DNA of 64,000 nt from positions 61,017,379 through 61,081,378 of the forward strand of contig OZ020615.1 of NCBI GenBank assembly GCA_963971575.1, in the 5' to 3' direction. The position numbers and the translations under genes were made by a program. Position 1 is the first letter of the stretch, and each line of letters begins with the position of its first letter. Source of the stretch: Liopterus haemorrhoidalis. Lineage: Eukaryota; Arthropoda; Insecta; Coleoptera; Dytiscidae. The notes beneath the pieces are model-generated. The model made no database searches, had not been told where the DNA came from, and worked only from the letters and a program-made list of their open reading frames with translations. Of the stretch, positions 63,918 to 64,000 are shown piece by piece.

Positions 63918-64000
63918 TCGGTAAAAATTGTAGCCAAACGGCTAAACCTAGAGAATTGAAATTTGGCATGCTTATACAACTCTTTGACCCGCACATAGGA
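63832..64000 (+). mobile_element. H2 family repeat, cut by window end
   Basis: Starts AGGGTTTTGTAGGTATGACC, then AAAAAACCCTTATACCGTCA, an (GTCT)n tract, and GTTGAAATTTGGCATGC-type sequence continuing to the last base. Confidence 0.75.

Noticed and set aside
1..64000. CRISPR arrays, phage or bacterial operons
   Set aside because: No regularly spaced direct repeats with unique spacers; genes have spliceosomal introns. The repeat content is eukaryotic.

Overview
This is a repeat-dense, AT-rich insect genome segment. The evidence is a Hox3/zen-class homeobox gene with introns, a split trypsin-like serine protease gene, and many mariner, piggyBac, hAT, pogo, non-LTR and tRNA-SINE relics typical of insects. 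No species can be named from the sequence. I see no bacterial, organellar or CRISPR sequence and no intact tRNA or rRNA gene. Two host genes are supported, both on the plus strand. 

The main gene is Hox3 (zen orthologue), at least 32532-47604. Five exons join with matching phases: 32532-33030, 35475-35604, 40331-40468, 46654-47494 and 47553-47604. The fourth carries a complete 60-residue Antp-class homeodomain of ancestral Hox3 type. The reading frame is open through the acceptor of the first visible exon, so one or more exons probably lie further 5'. The introns hold hAT, TA-site and mariner MITEs, a SINE with perfect target-site duplication, and a non-LTR relic. A 180-bp copy of the gene's own homeobox exon has been patched into that relic. 

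The second gene is a secreted trypsin-like serine protease, 58997-62762, incomplete at the 3' end. It has a signal peptide, an activation site, the catalytic His and Asp, and a trypsin-type Asp189. The catalytic Ser exon must lie past the window. A 2.2-kb intron holds nested DNA transposons. A protease about 11 kb downstream of Hox3 is not what an intact insect Hox cluster would show. 

The first half (1-32.5 kb) is almost wholly transposon debris. It contains tandem mariner tails, an internally deleted mariner, a pogo-like element with part of its transposase, an RTE-like reverse transcriptase tail, tRNA-SINEs, and Helentron/DINE-like repeats with GTCT microsatellites. It also has two inverted piggyBac MITEs flanking a mariner, hAT MITEs with 8-bp duplications, a long-arm TA MITE nested in a mariner, and self-nested TA MITEs. 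A few GC-rich islands (1415-1610, 7930-8150, 17165-17350) stand out. The stretch from 49.5 to 58.9 kb, between the two genes, is again transposons, including a hAT element nested in another hAT element. Boundaries were placed by eye from terminal repeats and target-site duplications; family names without visible transposase motifs rest on TIR and TSD type.
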